From contig CABTZE010000124.1 of NCBI GenBank assembly GCA_902489215.1, positions 1-6,067 of the forward strand: 6,067 bases of DNA, in the 5' to 3' direction. The notes beneath the pieces were generated by a model. That model worked only from the letters and a program-made list of their open reading frames with translations, did not search any database and was not told the origin of the DNA. Positions 1-6,067 of this stretch are shown piece after piece. The position numbers and the translations under genes were made by a program. Source of the DNA: an uncultured Brevibacterium sp. GTDB lineage: Bacteria > Actinomycetota > Actinomycetes > Actinomycetales > Brevibacteriaceae. Within the stretch, counting starts at the first letter, position 1; each line of letters begins with the position of its first letter.

Positions 1-43
1 CCCCCGCCCACGCTTTAGCAACAAAAACTCCCCTTAGCAGTGG

Positions 44-111
44 CGGCTAAGGCGCAGATACCGGCTAAAGGGAGTCTCCCTACGGCTAAGGCGCAGAAAC
101 CGGCTAACGGG
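44..111. repeat. Two-copy 39-bp-period intergenic repeat
   Basis: Copies at 44-72 and 83-111 match at 27 of 29 positions (differences at copy positions 16 and 26) and start 39 bp apart. Each copy contains CGGCTAA twice, so that heptamer starts at 44, 62, 83 and 101 with 18, 21 and 18 bp steps. The region is also rich in inverted symmetry. CCTTAGC at 32-38 faces GCTAAGG at 46-52, the 11-mer at 28-38 is a 10/11 inverted match to 64-74, and AGGGAG-T-CTCCCT spans 69-81. This looks like a dispersed extragenic repeat rather than a gene. Its family is not recognised. Confidence 0.6.
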
Positions 112-243
112 TGTTTTTCCCGGGCAACGGGCGCCAGGCTAGGCCAAAATCTGCCGGGTTGAGCGCCACGAACCTCAGGAAAACCACGAGGTGCCGCCCA
201 CCTGGCACCGGAACTCCACCTCGACGGTCCCCGCCCAAACGAT

Positions 244-275
244 CGAAGGCCCGGCCGTCAGTGGCCGGGCCTTCG
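244..275. terminator. GC-rich hairpin, probable intrinsic terminator
   Basis: A perfect 13-bp inverted repeat (244-256 with 263-275) encloses a 6-base loop, GTCAGT. Neither side has a long T-tract. The minus-strand exit reads CCTTCGATCGTTT, which is slightly more terminator-like than the plus-strand exit. High-GC actinobacteria often use hairpins with poor U-tracts. No gene in this window clearly ends at it, so it may serve a transcript entering from the left or insulate the exodeoxyribonuclease promoter. Confidence 0.6.
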
Positions 276-351
276 GAGCACTCCCCTCGAGTACCTGGAC
301 GCATCCCCATACGTCCGTGATGTCTGCTCGATCCCCACCGAGCCGACGTGA

Positions 352-431
352 TCAAGCTTACATAAATAATAATTCCCTCGCATGCATATTTTCACGATGC
401 GGACATTATTTTTGCGAATTCTGCTTTTTCG
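352..431. other. AT-rich island with a small hairpin
   Basis: This stretch is much richer in A and T than its surroundings, with runs such as ATAAATAATAATT near 362-374 and CATTATTTTT near 404-413. A 6-bp inverted repeat TGCGAA/TTCGCA (413-418 and 428-433) closes a 9-base loop at its right end. I found no well-spaced sigma-70-type promoter pair inside it on either strand. It could be an upstream activating or protein-binding region for the downstream operon, or leftover sequence of foreign origin. Its function is unknown. Confidence 0.35.
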
Positions 432-506
432 CAGGTCAAGCGGCTGTCCTGCAGCCCCCCCACAGGCTTTCCACAGACCCACGCACGTTTCCTGAAAACA
501 AGACCC

Positions 507-535
507 GTGACCGTGTCAGTGCAAGCGGTTAGGGT
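507..535 (+). promoter_or_regulatory. Predicted promoter of xth, leaderless geometry
   Basis: A -35-like GTGACC (507-512, four of six bases matching TTGACA) is followed after 17 bp by a -10-like TAGGGT (530-535, fits TANNNT). Six bases separate the -10 hexamer from the GTG start at 542. The expected transcription start therefore falls on or next to the start codon, which predicts a leaderless mRNA. The overlapping AGGGTGG could instead be read as a Shine-Dalgarno sequence, but it would sit unusually close to the start. Confidence 0.5.
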
Positions 536-541
536 GGACTT

Positions 542-1327
<786 letters not shown>

Positions 1328-1328
1328 C

Positions 1329-1334
1329 AGGGAG
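1329..1334 (+). promoter_or_regulatory. Ribosome binding site of the proline-rich membrane protein
   Basis: AGGGAG lies five bases before the ATG at 1340, right after the xth stop codon. It fixes the start of the second gene and supports translation from a shared transcript, since the 12-bp gap leaves no room for a separate promoter. Confidence 0.7.
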
Positions 1335-1339
1335 TTCTC

Positions 1340-2221
1340 ATGCCAGCACAGCCGCCAACCAACCCGCCCCCAGGACCCTACGGACATAGGCCGCAGCCTC
1401 CACAACACGGTGGCAGCGGGCAGCCCCCGCAGTACGGCGGCGGCCAGCAGTCCCCATACCAGAGCGGCAGTGGGCAGCCGCAGCACCAGAGCGGCGCCCC
1501 GCAGGCGTCACCCTACGGTGGCGGGCAGCCCCCGCAGTACGGCGGCGGCCAGCAGCATCCCCACCCCGGCGGACCACAGCCTTCGCCCTTCGGGGCACCT
1601 CCACCTCCGCCTAAAAAGAAGAACACGGGGCTGATCATCGGGCTCGTCGGTGGTGGACTGGTCCTGGTGCTCATCATCGTCGGCGCGCTGGGGCTCGGCC
1701 TCTTCGGCTTCTTCGCCTTCAAGAAGGACCCGGTAGCAGAACCCGCACCCGCCACCTCGTCACCTGACAGCAAACCGGCACCTCTGCCGGAGAGCACAGA
1801 CAATCCCAACGACTCAGGATCGCAGGACGATGGTGACCCACCTCCCCCGGGCAGCGATATCGCAACCAGCCTGGGAAAGCTCAAAGCCGGTGACTGCGTG
1901 ATCAACCTTTCCAGTGCAGGTCCACCGGCCACCGTGCCCTGCAGTGAACCCCACGTCCACCAGATCTTCTCGGTCGGCCGAACCTCCGACCAGTCGGATA
2001 CCTACCCCGGCTACAGCACACTGAGCAAGGACGGCGAAAGCTACTGCAAGTCCGCGCGCTTCGAACTCGACACCGATCGCGCTATCGCTGACGACCTCAA
2101 AATGGTCTTCTTCACCCCCAATGCGAACGGCTGGAAGGACCCCGACAACAGACACATCGTCTGTGCGGTCCAGCGCCAGGACGGCTCAAAGATGTCCGAG
2201 GACTACAGCAAGACCGCCTGA
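1340..2221 (+). CDS. Proline-rich single-pass membrane protein, septum-formation-like outer domain
   Basis: This is a 293-residue protein of unproven function. Residues 1-91 are low-complexity and rich in Pro, Gln, Gly, Ser and Tyr, with the block GQPPQYGGGQQ occurring twice (27-37 and 62-72). A KKK cluster at 92-94 precedes one hydrophobic helix at about 97-127, which by the positive-inside rule puts the proline-rich tail in the cytoplasm. A Pro/Ser/Asp-rich linker (about 130-175) leads to an outer domain at about 180-280 with four cysteines (186, 201, 236, 275). The pattern GDC, PCSEPH, YC, then a Trp and VC resembles the actinobacterial septum-formation domain family (Pfam Septum_form), probably forming two disulfides. 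The family match is from memory and moderate in strength. There is no cleavable signal peptide, so the helix is a signal anchor. It lies 12 bp after xth and is probably cotranscribed with it, although no functional link to DNA repair is evident. Confidence 0.85.
   Translation: MPAQPPTNPPPGPYGHRPQPPQHGGSGQPPQYGGGQQSPYQSGSGQPQHQSGAPQASPYGGGQPPQYGGGQQHPHPGGPQPSPFGAPPPPPKKKNTGLIIGLVGGGLVLVLIIVGALGLGLFGFFAFKKDPVAEPAPATSSPDSKPAPLPESTDNPNDSGSQDDGDPPPPGSDIATSLGKLKAGDCVINLSSAGPPATVPCSEPHVHQIFSVGRTSDQSDTYPGYSTLSKDGESYCKSARFELDTDRAIADDLKMVFFTPNANGWKDPDNRHIVCAVQRQDGSKMSEDYSKTA
1416..1555 (+). repeat. 35-bp exact direct repeat inside the proline-rich coding region
   Basis: Positions 1416-1450 and 1521-1555 are identical over 35 bases. 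They start 105 bp apart, which is exactly 35 codons, so the reading frame is kept. Both encode the GQPPQYGGGQQ block. A shorter 11-base repeat, ACCAGAGCGGC, starts at 1458 and 1485, again in frame. Identity down to silent positions points to recent duplication or gene-conversion-like exchange within this tail. Confidence 0.85.
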
Positions 2222-2241
2222 CCTGCTTCTGAAGCACACAG

Positions 2242-2278
2242 CGCGAGGGGCGCGGAGAATTTCTCCGCGCCCCTCGCG
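2242..2278. terminator. Bidirectional hairpin terminator between convergent genes
   Basis: A perfect 17-bp inverted repeat (2242-2258 with 2262-2278) has a 3-base loop, ATT. It sits 20 bp after the stop of the membrane-protein gene and 15 bp beyond the stop of clpB on the other strand, so it can end both convergent transcripts. Neither side has a T-tract, as is common for such hairpins in high-GC actinobacteria. Confidence 0.8.
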
Positions 2279-2293
2279 TGTGAACAGCCCGTG

Positions 2294-4891
2294 TCAGTCG
2301 GCGTGCTCAACCGGAACGATCGACAGACCACCGGCTTCGGCGGTATCGACGCGCACGGTGTCGCCATCGCGCACCTCGCCGGCCAGGATTTCCTTGGCCA
2401 GACCGTCACCGATCGTGCGCTGCACCAGACGGCGCAGCGGGCGAGCGCCGAACGCCGGGGCGTAGCCTTCCTGCGCCAGGTAATCCGAGGCAGCCGGCGT
2501 GATGTCCAGAACAATGCGGCGATCGCTCAGACGCTGCTGCATCGCGTCGATCTGCAGGTCGACGATCCGAGCGAGGTCCTCGCGGCTGAGAGCGTCGAAC
2601 ATGACAACGTCATCCAGACGGTTGAGGAACTCCGGCTTGAACGCGGTGCGCACAACGTCCATGACCGACTCTTCCTTCGTCTTGGCATCGAGAGTCTGGT
2701 CGACCATGAACTGGCTTCCCAGGTTCGACGTCAGGATGAGCACCGTATTGCGGAAGTCAACAGTTCGGCCCTGACCGTCGGTCAGCCGACCGTCGTCCAG
2801 CACCTGCAGCAGGATGTCGAAGACGTCCGAGTGAGCCTTCTCGACCTCGTCAAGCAGAACCACCGAGTACGGCCGGCGGCGGACCGCCTCGGTCAGCTGA
2901 CCGCCCGTTTCGTAGCCGACATAGCCCGGGGGCGCACCGACGAGTCGGGCCACCGAGTGCTTTTCGCCGTATTCAGACATGTCGATCCTGATCATGGCGC
3001 GCTCGTCATCGAACAGGAAGTCAGCCAGGGACTTGGCCAGTTCCGTCTTGCCGACACCCGTCGGACCCAGGAACAGGAACGAACCCGTGGGGCGGTTGGG
3101 GTCGGAAACCCCGGCGCGTGCACGGCGGATAGCGTCCGACACCGTCTCAACGGCCTTCTTCTGGCCGATGAGCCGCTTACCGATGTGCTCTTCGGCGTGC
3201 AGCAGCTTTTCCCGTTCGCCTTCCAGCAGACGGCCGGCGGGAATGCCCGTCCACGACGACACGACTTCGGCGATGTCGTCGGCCGTAACCTGTTCGCCCA
3301 CCATCTGCTTGGTCTGGCCGGCTGCCGATTCGGCTTCTTCTGCCGCGGCGATCTCCTTTTCAACCTGCGGGATTTCGCCGTACAGCAGGCGCGAAGCGGT
3401 TTCGAGGTCCGTGTCGCGGCGCGCGATCTCAGCCTGACTGCGCAGATCGTCGAGCTTCTGCCGCAGTTCGCCCAGGCGGTTCAGACCTGCACGCTGCGAT
3501 TCCCACGCAGCGGTCAGACCGGACAGGGTTTCCTGCTTGTCTGCAAGGTCTTCACGCAGAGCGGCCAGGCGCTCCTTCGAGGCTTCGTCGGTTTCGGCCG
3601 ACAGGGCCATTTCCTCCATTTTGAGGCGGTCAACGTCGCGCTGCAGCTGGTCGATTTCGACGGGTGCCGAATCGATTTCCATGCGCAGGCGGCTGGCGGC
3701 CTCGTCAACGAGGTCGATGGCCTTGTCCGGCAGCTGCCGGTCCGTAATGTAGCGGTTCGACAGCGAGGCGGCGGCCACGAGAGCCGAGTCTGCGATGGTC
3801 ACCTTGTGGTGAGCTTCGTAGCGCTCCTTCAGACCACGCAGAATCGCAATCGAGTCCTCAACACTCGGTTCACCGACGAACACCTGCTGGAACCTGCGCT
3901 CCAGAGCGGGATCCTTTTCGATGTTCTCGCGGTACTCATCGAGCGTCGTCGCACCCACCAGCCGCAGTTCACCGCGGGCCAGCATGGGCTTGAGCATATT
4001 GCCCGCGTCCATTGCCGAGTCTCCCGTGGCTCCTGCGCCGACGAGCGTGTGGATTTCGTCAATGAAGGTCACAATCTGGCCTTCGGAGTTCTTGATCTCC
4101 TCAAGAACGGCCTTCATGCGCTCTTCGAACTCGCCGCGGTACTTGGCACCGGCGACCATGGCCGACAGGTCGAGGCTGACCAGCTGTTTGCCCCGCAGGC
4201 TTTCCGGCACGTCGCCTGCGACCATGCGCTGCGCAAGGCCTTCGACGACGGCGGTCTTGCCGACACCGGCTTCACCGATGAGCACCGGGTTGTTCTTGGT
4301 GCGGCGTGACAGCACCTGGATGACCCGGCGGATCTCAGAGTCACGGCCGATGACGGGGTCGAGTTTGCCGTCGCGGGCCTGCTGGGTCAGGTCAAGACCG
4401 TACTTTTCCAGCGCCTGGAAGGTGTCTTCCGGGTTTTCGCTGGTGACCTTGCGACCACCGCGCACCTCCGGAAGAGCGGCCAGCAGTGCATCGCGGGAAA
4501 TGCCTTCGGCACTGAGCAGCCGACCGGCTTCACCGGAATCAGCGGCGATGCCCAGAAGGAGGTGTTCGGTCGACACGTACTGGTCGCCGAGTGCCTGCAT
4601 TTCCTTTTCAGCGCTGCTGATGACCGACAGTCCGGCGCGCGAAAGCTGCGGCTGGCTGACGGAGGATCCGCTGGCAGACGGCAGTCCGGCAACGATGGCC
4701 TGGGCACGGCTGCGAATCTCCTGGGGGCGTCCGCCCAGGTGAGTGATAAGGGCGCCGGCAATGCTGTCGTCACCCTCGAGCAGAGCAGCGAGGAGGTGCG
4801 CAGGCTCAACCTGCGAGTTTCCGCGCTCCGCGGCGTCCTTGATCGCGGTGGAAAGAGCCACCTGCGACCGTGACGTGAATTTGGTGTCCAT
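2294..4891 (-). CDS. clpB: Chaperone ClpB, ATP-dependent protein disaggregase
   Basis: This complete 865-residue AAA+ protein pulls polypeptides out of aggregates as a hexameric ring, working in the cytoplasm with DnaK/DnaJ/GrpE. Domain order is standard. A Clp N-domain covers about 1-145. The first ATPase domain has Walker A GEAGVGKT at 206-213, Walker B FIDE at 276-279 and pore-loop Tyr251 in KYRGEFEER. The middle coiled-coil domain at about 405-525 separates ClpB from ClpA and ClpX. The second ATPase domain has Walker A GPTGVGKT at 609-616, pore-loop GYVG at 656-659, Walker B LLDE at 679-682, sensor-1 TSN at 721-723 and sensor-2 GAR at 815-817. No ClpP-docking IGF/IGL loop was recognised, which fits a disaggregase rather than a protease partner. 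Length is close to the E. coli protein (857). The ATG at 4891 has a strong ribosome binding site. Upstream signals suggest HspR repression and SigH-type activation. It is convergent with the membrane-protein gene and divergent from the crotonase gene. Confidence 0.98.
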   Translation of the reverse strand: MDTKFTSRSQVALSTAIKDAAERGNSQVEPAHLLAALLEGDDSIAGALITHLGGRPQEIRSRAQAIVAGLPSASGSSVSQPQLSRAGLSVISSAEKEMQALGDQYVSTEHLLLGIAADSGEAGRLLSAEGISRDALLAALPEVRGGRKVTSENPEDTFQALEKYGLDLTQQARDGKLDPVIGRDSEIRRVIQVLSRRTKNNPVLIGEAGVGKTAVVEGLAQRMVAGDVPESLRGKQLVSLDLSAMVAGAKYRGEFEERMKAVLEEIKNSEGQIVTFIDEIHTLVGAGATGDSAMDAGNMLKPMLARGELRLVGATTLDEYRENIEKDPALERRFQQVFVGEPSVEDSIAILRGLKERYEAHHKVTIADSALVAAASLSNRYITDRQLPDKAIDLVDEAASRLRMEIDSAPVEIDQLQRDVDRLKMEEMALSAETDEASKERLAALREDLADKQETLSGLTAAWESQRAGLNRLGELRQKLDDLRSQAEIARRDTDLETASRLLYGEIPQVEKEIAAAEEAESAAGQTKQMVGEQVTADDIAEVVSSWTGIPAGRLLEGEREKLLHAEEHIGKRLIGQKKAVETVSDAIRRARAGVSDPNRPTGSFLFLGPTGVGKTELAKSLADFLFDDERAMIRIDMSEYGEKHSVARLVGAPPGYVGYETGGQLTEAVRRRPYSVVLLDEVEKAHSDVFDILLQVLDDGRLTDGQGRTVDFRNTVLILTSNLGSQFMVDQTLDAKTKEESVMDVVRTAFKPEFLNRLDDVVMFDALSREDLARIVDLQIDAMQQRLSDRRIVLDITPAASDYLAQEGYAPAFGARPLRRLVQRTIGDGLAKEILAGEVRDGDTVRVDTAEAGGLSIVPVEHAD

Positions 4892-4900
4892 GGGGACACC
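4883..4900 (-). promoter_or_regulatory. Hairpin enclosing the clpB start codon, candidate RNA thermometer
   Basis: In the clpB mRNA, GGUGUCC (4900-4894) pairs perfectly with GGACACC (4889-4883) across a 4-base loop, CCAU. The AUG start (4891-4889) lies in the loop and the first stem base, and the upstream arm includes the last three bases of the Shine-Dalgarno sequence. A structure that hides the start and opens on heating would suit a heat-shock gene. The pairing is seen directly, while temperature control is inference. It matches no thermometer class I can name, such as ROSE or fourU. Confidence 0.45.
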
Positions 4901-4906
4901 TCCCTT
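4898..4906 (-). promoter_or_regulatory. Strong ribosome binding site of clpB
   Basis: On the minus strand the sequence reads AAGGGAGGT, nearly the full complement of the 16S rRNA tail. Six bases separate it from the ATG at 4891, which settles the start of clpB. Confidence 0.85.
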
Positions 4907-4931
4907 CGTACAAAACTTCGTTCATACAGGT

Positions 4932-4957
4932 AACCTCAACAAGATTGAGTCTATTCC
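4932..4957 (-). promoter_or_regulatory. Predicted SigH/SigR-type promoter of clpB
   Basis: Read on the minus strand, GGAAT (4957-4953) is followed by exactly 18 bases and then GTT (4934-4932). This matches the GGAAT-N18-GTT consensus known for the Streptomyces SigR and mycobacterial SigH stress sigma factors. Transcription would begin near 4922-4926, giving a leader of about 30-35 bases. The clpB gene is a known member of SigH regulons in some actinobacteria. No convincing housekeeping -35/-10 pair was found on this strand. Confidence 0.55.
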
Positions 4958-4964
4958 ACTCAAC
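4944..4964. promoter_or_regulatory. HAIR operator, predicted HspR binding site
   Basis: ATTGAGT (4944-4950), seven bases and ACTCAAC (4958-4964) match 12 of the 14 defined positions of the actinobacterial HAIR consensus CTTGAGT-N7-ACTCAAG. The inner arms TTGAGT and ACTCAA are perfectly symmetric. HspR, the MerR-like repressor of dnaK and clpB operons in Streptomyces and mycobacteria, binds this element. The site is 52 bp upstream of the clpB start codon. An extra inverted half-site, CTCAA, lies at 4935-4939. Confidence 0.85.
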
Positions 4965-4979
4965 CCATAATTTCTGACA

Positions 4980-5014
4980 TAGTCTTTCCGCACCGGCACG
5001 GACTTTGACAGACT
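4980..5014 (+). promoter_or_regulatory. Candidate promoter elements of the crotonase gene
   Basis: CAGACT (5009-5014) ends six bases before the ATG, the same spacing seen at the other two forward promoters, but its first base departs from TANNNT and its -35 region is weak. An alternative -10, TAGTCT (4980-4985), would give a leader of roughly 30 bases, yet no Shine-Dalgarno sequence precedes the ATG. Leaderless expression is therefore slightly favoured. Confidence 0.3.
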
Positions 5015-5020
5015 GAACAC

Positions 5021-5842
5021 ATGTCTGAAGAACTGGTCACGCTCGAATACGACGGCCCTATTGCCTTCGTAACCCTCAACAGCCCCGGAAACCGCAATGC
5101 CATGTCGCGGAAGATGATGAATGAACTCATCGACGCCTTCCGCACGGTCGGCAAGAACACAGATGTTCGGGCAATCGTGCTCGCTTCCACCGGCAAGGTG
5201 TTCTCCGCCGGTCACGACCTGCGCGAGGTCCAGGGCAGCGACCACGCAACACAGCAGAACATCTTCGACACCTGCACTCTGCTCATGCGCATCATCCAGT
5301 CCATCCCACAGCCGGTCATCGCCGAAGTGCAGGGCCTGGCCACCGCGGCGGGCTGCCAGCTGGCGGCCACGTGCGACCTCGCGGTGGCGTCCGAAAGCGC
5401 CTCCTTCGCCACGCCCGGTGTGACCATCGGCCTGTTCTGCTCGACCCCGATGGTGGCGCTGTCGCGTGCGGTCAACCGCAAGACGGCCATGCGGATGCTC
5501 CTGACCGGAGAGCCGATCAAAGCCGAAGAGGCATTCCAGCGCGGCCTTGTTTCGCACACCGCACCGGCCTACGCCCTGCGCGAGCGCACGCTCGAGGTGG
5601 CCCGCACGGTCGCGCAGTCATCATCAACCACGGTCTCAATCGGCAAGCGCGCTTTCTACGAGCAGATCTCGCTGAGCGCAACCGAGGCCTATTCCCGCAT
5701 GGGTCGGGTCATGGCCGACAACGCCGTTCTCAACGACGCCCAGGAGGGCATCACCGCTTTTCTCGAAAAGCGGTCCCCCGAATGGAGCCACGATCACTCC
5801 GAGGCCGAGGGGCTGGTCAGCAAGGACGTCGATCGCGACTAG
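5021..5842 (+). CDS. Crotonase-superfamily protein, ECHDC3-like (enoyl-CoA hydratase/isomerase family)
   Basis: This 273-residue protein has the crotonase fold, whose members bind acyl-CoA thioesters and stabilise an enolate in an oxyanion hole. Both oxyanion-hole segments are visible: FSAGHDL at 61-67 and GLATAAG at 105-111. The two glutamates that catalyse hydration in classical enoyl-CoA hydratase are absent. The first position is Gln113 in GCQLAATCDL, and the second falls on Gly133 in FATPGV. The block TPGVTIGLFCSTPMVALSR at 131-149 followed by LLTGEPI is typical of the ECHDC3-like branch, as I recall it. Ordinary beta-oxidation hydratase activity is thus doubtful, and the substrate and reaction are unknown. 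The ATG at 5021 is the natural start, since the fold begins within ten residues. The gene is divergent from clpB and shares its upstream region, but nothing shows that it is heat-regulated. Confidence 0.9.
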   Translation: MSEELVTLEYDGPIAFVTLNSPGNRNAMSRKMMNELIDAFRTVGKNTDVRAIVLASTGKVFSAGHDLREVQGSDHATQQNIFDTCTLLMRIIQSIPQPVIAEVQGLATAAGCQLAATCDLAVASESASFATPGVTIGLFCSTPMVALSRAVNRKTAMRMLLTGEPIKAEEAFQRGLVSHTAPAYALRERTLEVARTVAQSSSTTVSIGKRAFYEQISLSATEAYSRMGRVMADNAVLNDAQEGITAFLEKRSPEWSHDHSEAEGLVSKDVDRD

Positions 5843-5859
5843 GCGACACTCGCGGCTTC

Positions 5860-5889
5860 CCGACCAAAGCGGTCTGAGCGCGTTAACCT
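5860..5889 (+). promoter_or_regulatory. Predicted promoter of the epimerase-like gene, leaderless geometry
   Basis: TAACCT (5884-5889) fits the TANNNT -10 pattern and ends six bases before the ATG at 5896, so the expected transcription start coincides with the start codon. A weak -35-like CCGACC (5860-5865) lies 18 bp upstream. No Shine-Dalgarno sequence is present between them and the ATG. This supports transcription independent of the crotonase gene only 53 bp upstream. Confidence 0.5.
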
Positions 5890-5895
5890 ACACGT

Positions 5896-6067
5896 ATGAC
5901 CGTTCTTGTCACCGGCGCTTCCGGATGCATTGGACGCGCCGTCGTCTCCGCACTGCGCGCAGCCGGCCACACTCCGGTGAGCGCTGGGACGTCCGCGCCG
6001 CTCGATGATTCCGTCGAGCACATCGAATGGGACATCCGCACACCCGCCGATGGCCGCTTCGCCGGGC
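5896..6067 (+). CDS. NAD(P)-binding epimerase/reductase-like protein, N-terminal part
   Basis: The reading frame starts at ATG 5896 and runs off the right end after 57 complete codons. The protein opens MTVLVTGASGCIGRAVVSAL, a strand followed by the glycine motif TGASGCIG at residues 6-13, which is the dinucleotide-binding loop (GxxGxxG) of extended and atypical short-chain dehydrogenases. Members act on nucleotide sugars, isoprenoids or other carbonyl compounds, and this fragment is too short to say which. A later piece, HIEWDIRTP (residues 43-51), weakly recalls the TIGR01777/YfcH group, but this is a guess. The start is supported by position, since the first beta-strand begins at residue 2, and by the -10 element six bases upstream. 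Confidence 0.8.
   Translation, partial: MTVLVTGASGCIGRAVVSALRAAGHTPVSAGTSAPLDDSVEHIEWDIRTPADGRFAG

Larger units (their letters stand above)
1..541. other. Gene-free left flank (541 bp)
   Basis: No convincing coding sequence is visible here. All three forward frames meet stops within the first 51 bases, and the short open frames further on have no recognisable motif, codon signal or ribosome binding site. The stretch holds a 39-bp-period repeat, a strong hairpin at 244-275, an AT-rich island at about 352-431 and the promoter of the exodeoxyribonuclease gene. No tRNA-like cloverleaf or T-loop sequence was seen. A smaller 6-bp inverted repeat (190-195 with 204-209) has no obvious role. Confidence 0.7.

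Noticed and set aside
28..111. A CRISPR array for the 39-bp-period repeats.
   Set aside because: There are only two copies, the spacing between them is about 10 bases rather than a spacer length, internal sub-repeats are present and no cas gene is near.
462..476. CACAGGCTTTCCACAG beside the AT-rich island, resembling DnaA boxes and an origin.
   Set aside because: Only one sequence (TTTCCACAG) is close to a DnaA box, and there is no box cluster and no dnaA, dnaN or other origin-linked gene nearby.
104..532. Several overlapping short open frames on both strands in the left flank.
   Set aside because: They overlap one another, cross the hairpin at 244-275, are Arg/Pro-rich low-information translations, and lack ribosome binding sites.
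2291..4309. A 672-codon open frame on the + strand opposite clpB.
   Set aside because: It lies wholly antisense to an unmistakable full-length clpB, has no ribosome binding site or recognisable domain, and is the kind of shadow frame expected where GC-rich third positions remove stops.
5005..5010. A perfect TTGACA just before the crotonase start codon, as a -35 element.
   Set aside because: A -10 at normal spacing would fall inside the coding region near 5028-5033, where the sequence (GAAGAACTGG) does not resemble one.

Overview
This window looks like an ordinary chromosomal housekeeping segment from a high-GC Gram-positive bacterium (Actinomycetota). The signs are the GC-rich third codon positions, an HspR/HAIR operator in front of clpB, a Pro/Gly/Gln-rich single-pass membrane protein with a septum-formation-type outer domain, and promoter spacing that points to leaderless mRNAs. 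I cannot assign the genus from sequence alone.

Layout, left to right. Positions 1-541 hold no convincing gene. They contain a 39-bp-period intergenic repeat (about 44-111), a strong hairpin terminator (244-275), an AT-rich island (about 352-431) and a promoter abutting the first gene. Next comes a probable two-gene operon on the + strand: exodeoxyribonuclease III (542-1327), then 12 bp later a proline-rich membrane protein (1340-2221). A 17-bp GC-rich hairpin (2242-2278) separates it from the convergent clpB (2294-4891, - strand), a complete AAA+ disaggregase. The 129-bp region 4892-5020 serves clpB and the divergent crotonase-family gene (5021-5842, + strand). The window ends inside an NAD(P)-binding epimerase/reductase-like gene (5896 onward, + strand).

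How the parts work together. ExoIII belongs to base-excision DNA repair. ClpB rescues aggregated proteins with DnaK, and its upstream region carries a HspR operator whose 7-bp spacer coincides with a SigH/SigR-type -35 element. A perfect hairpin encloses its start codon. The crotonase keeps its oxyanion-hole motifs but lacks both glutamates of classical enoyl-CoA hydratase and resembles the ECHDC3-type branch.

I found no phage, IS element, CRISPR array, tRNA or rRNA, and no clearly new multi-gene system. The best leads are the layered clpB control region and the shared leaderless-promoter geometry of three genes.
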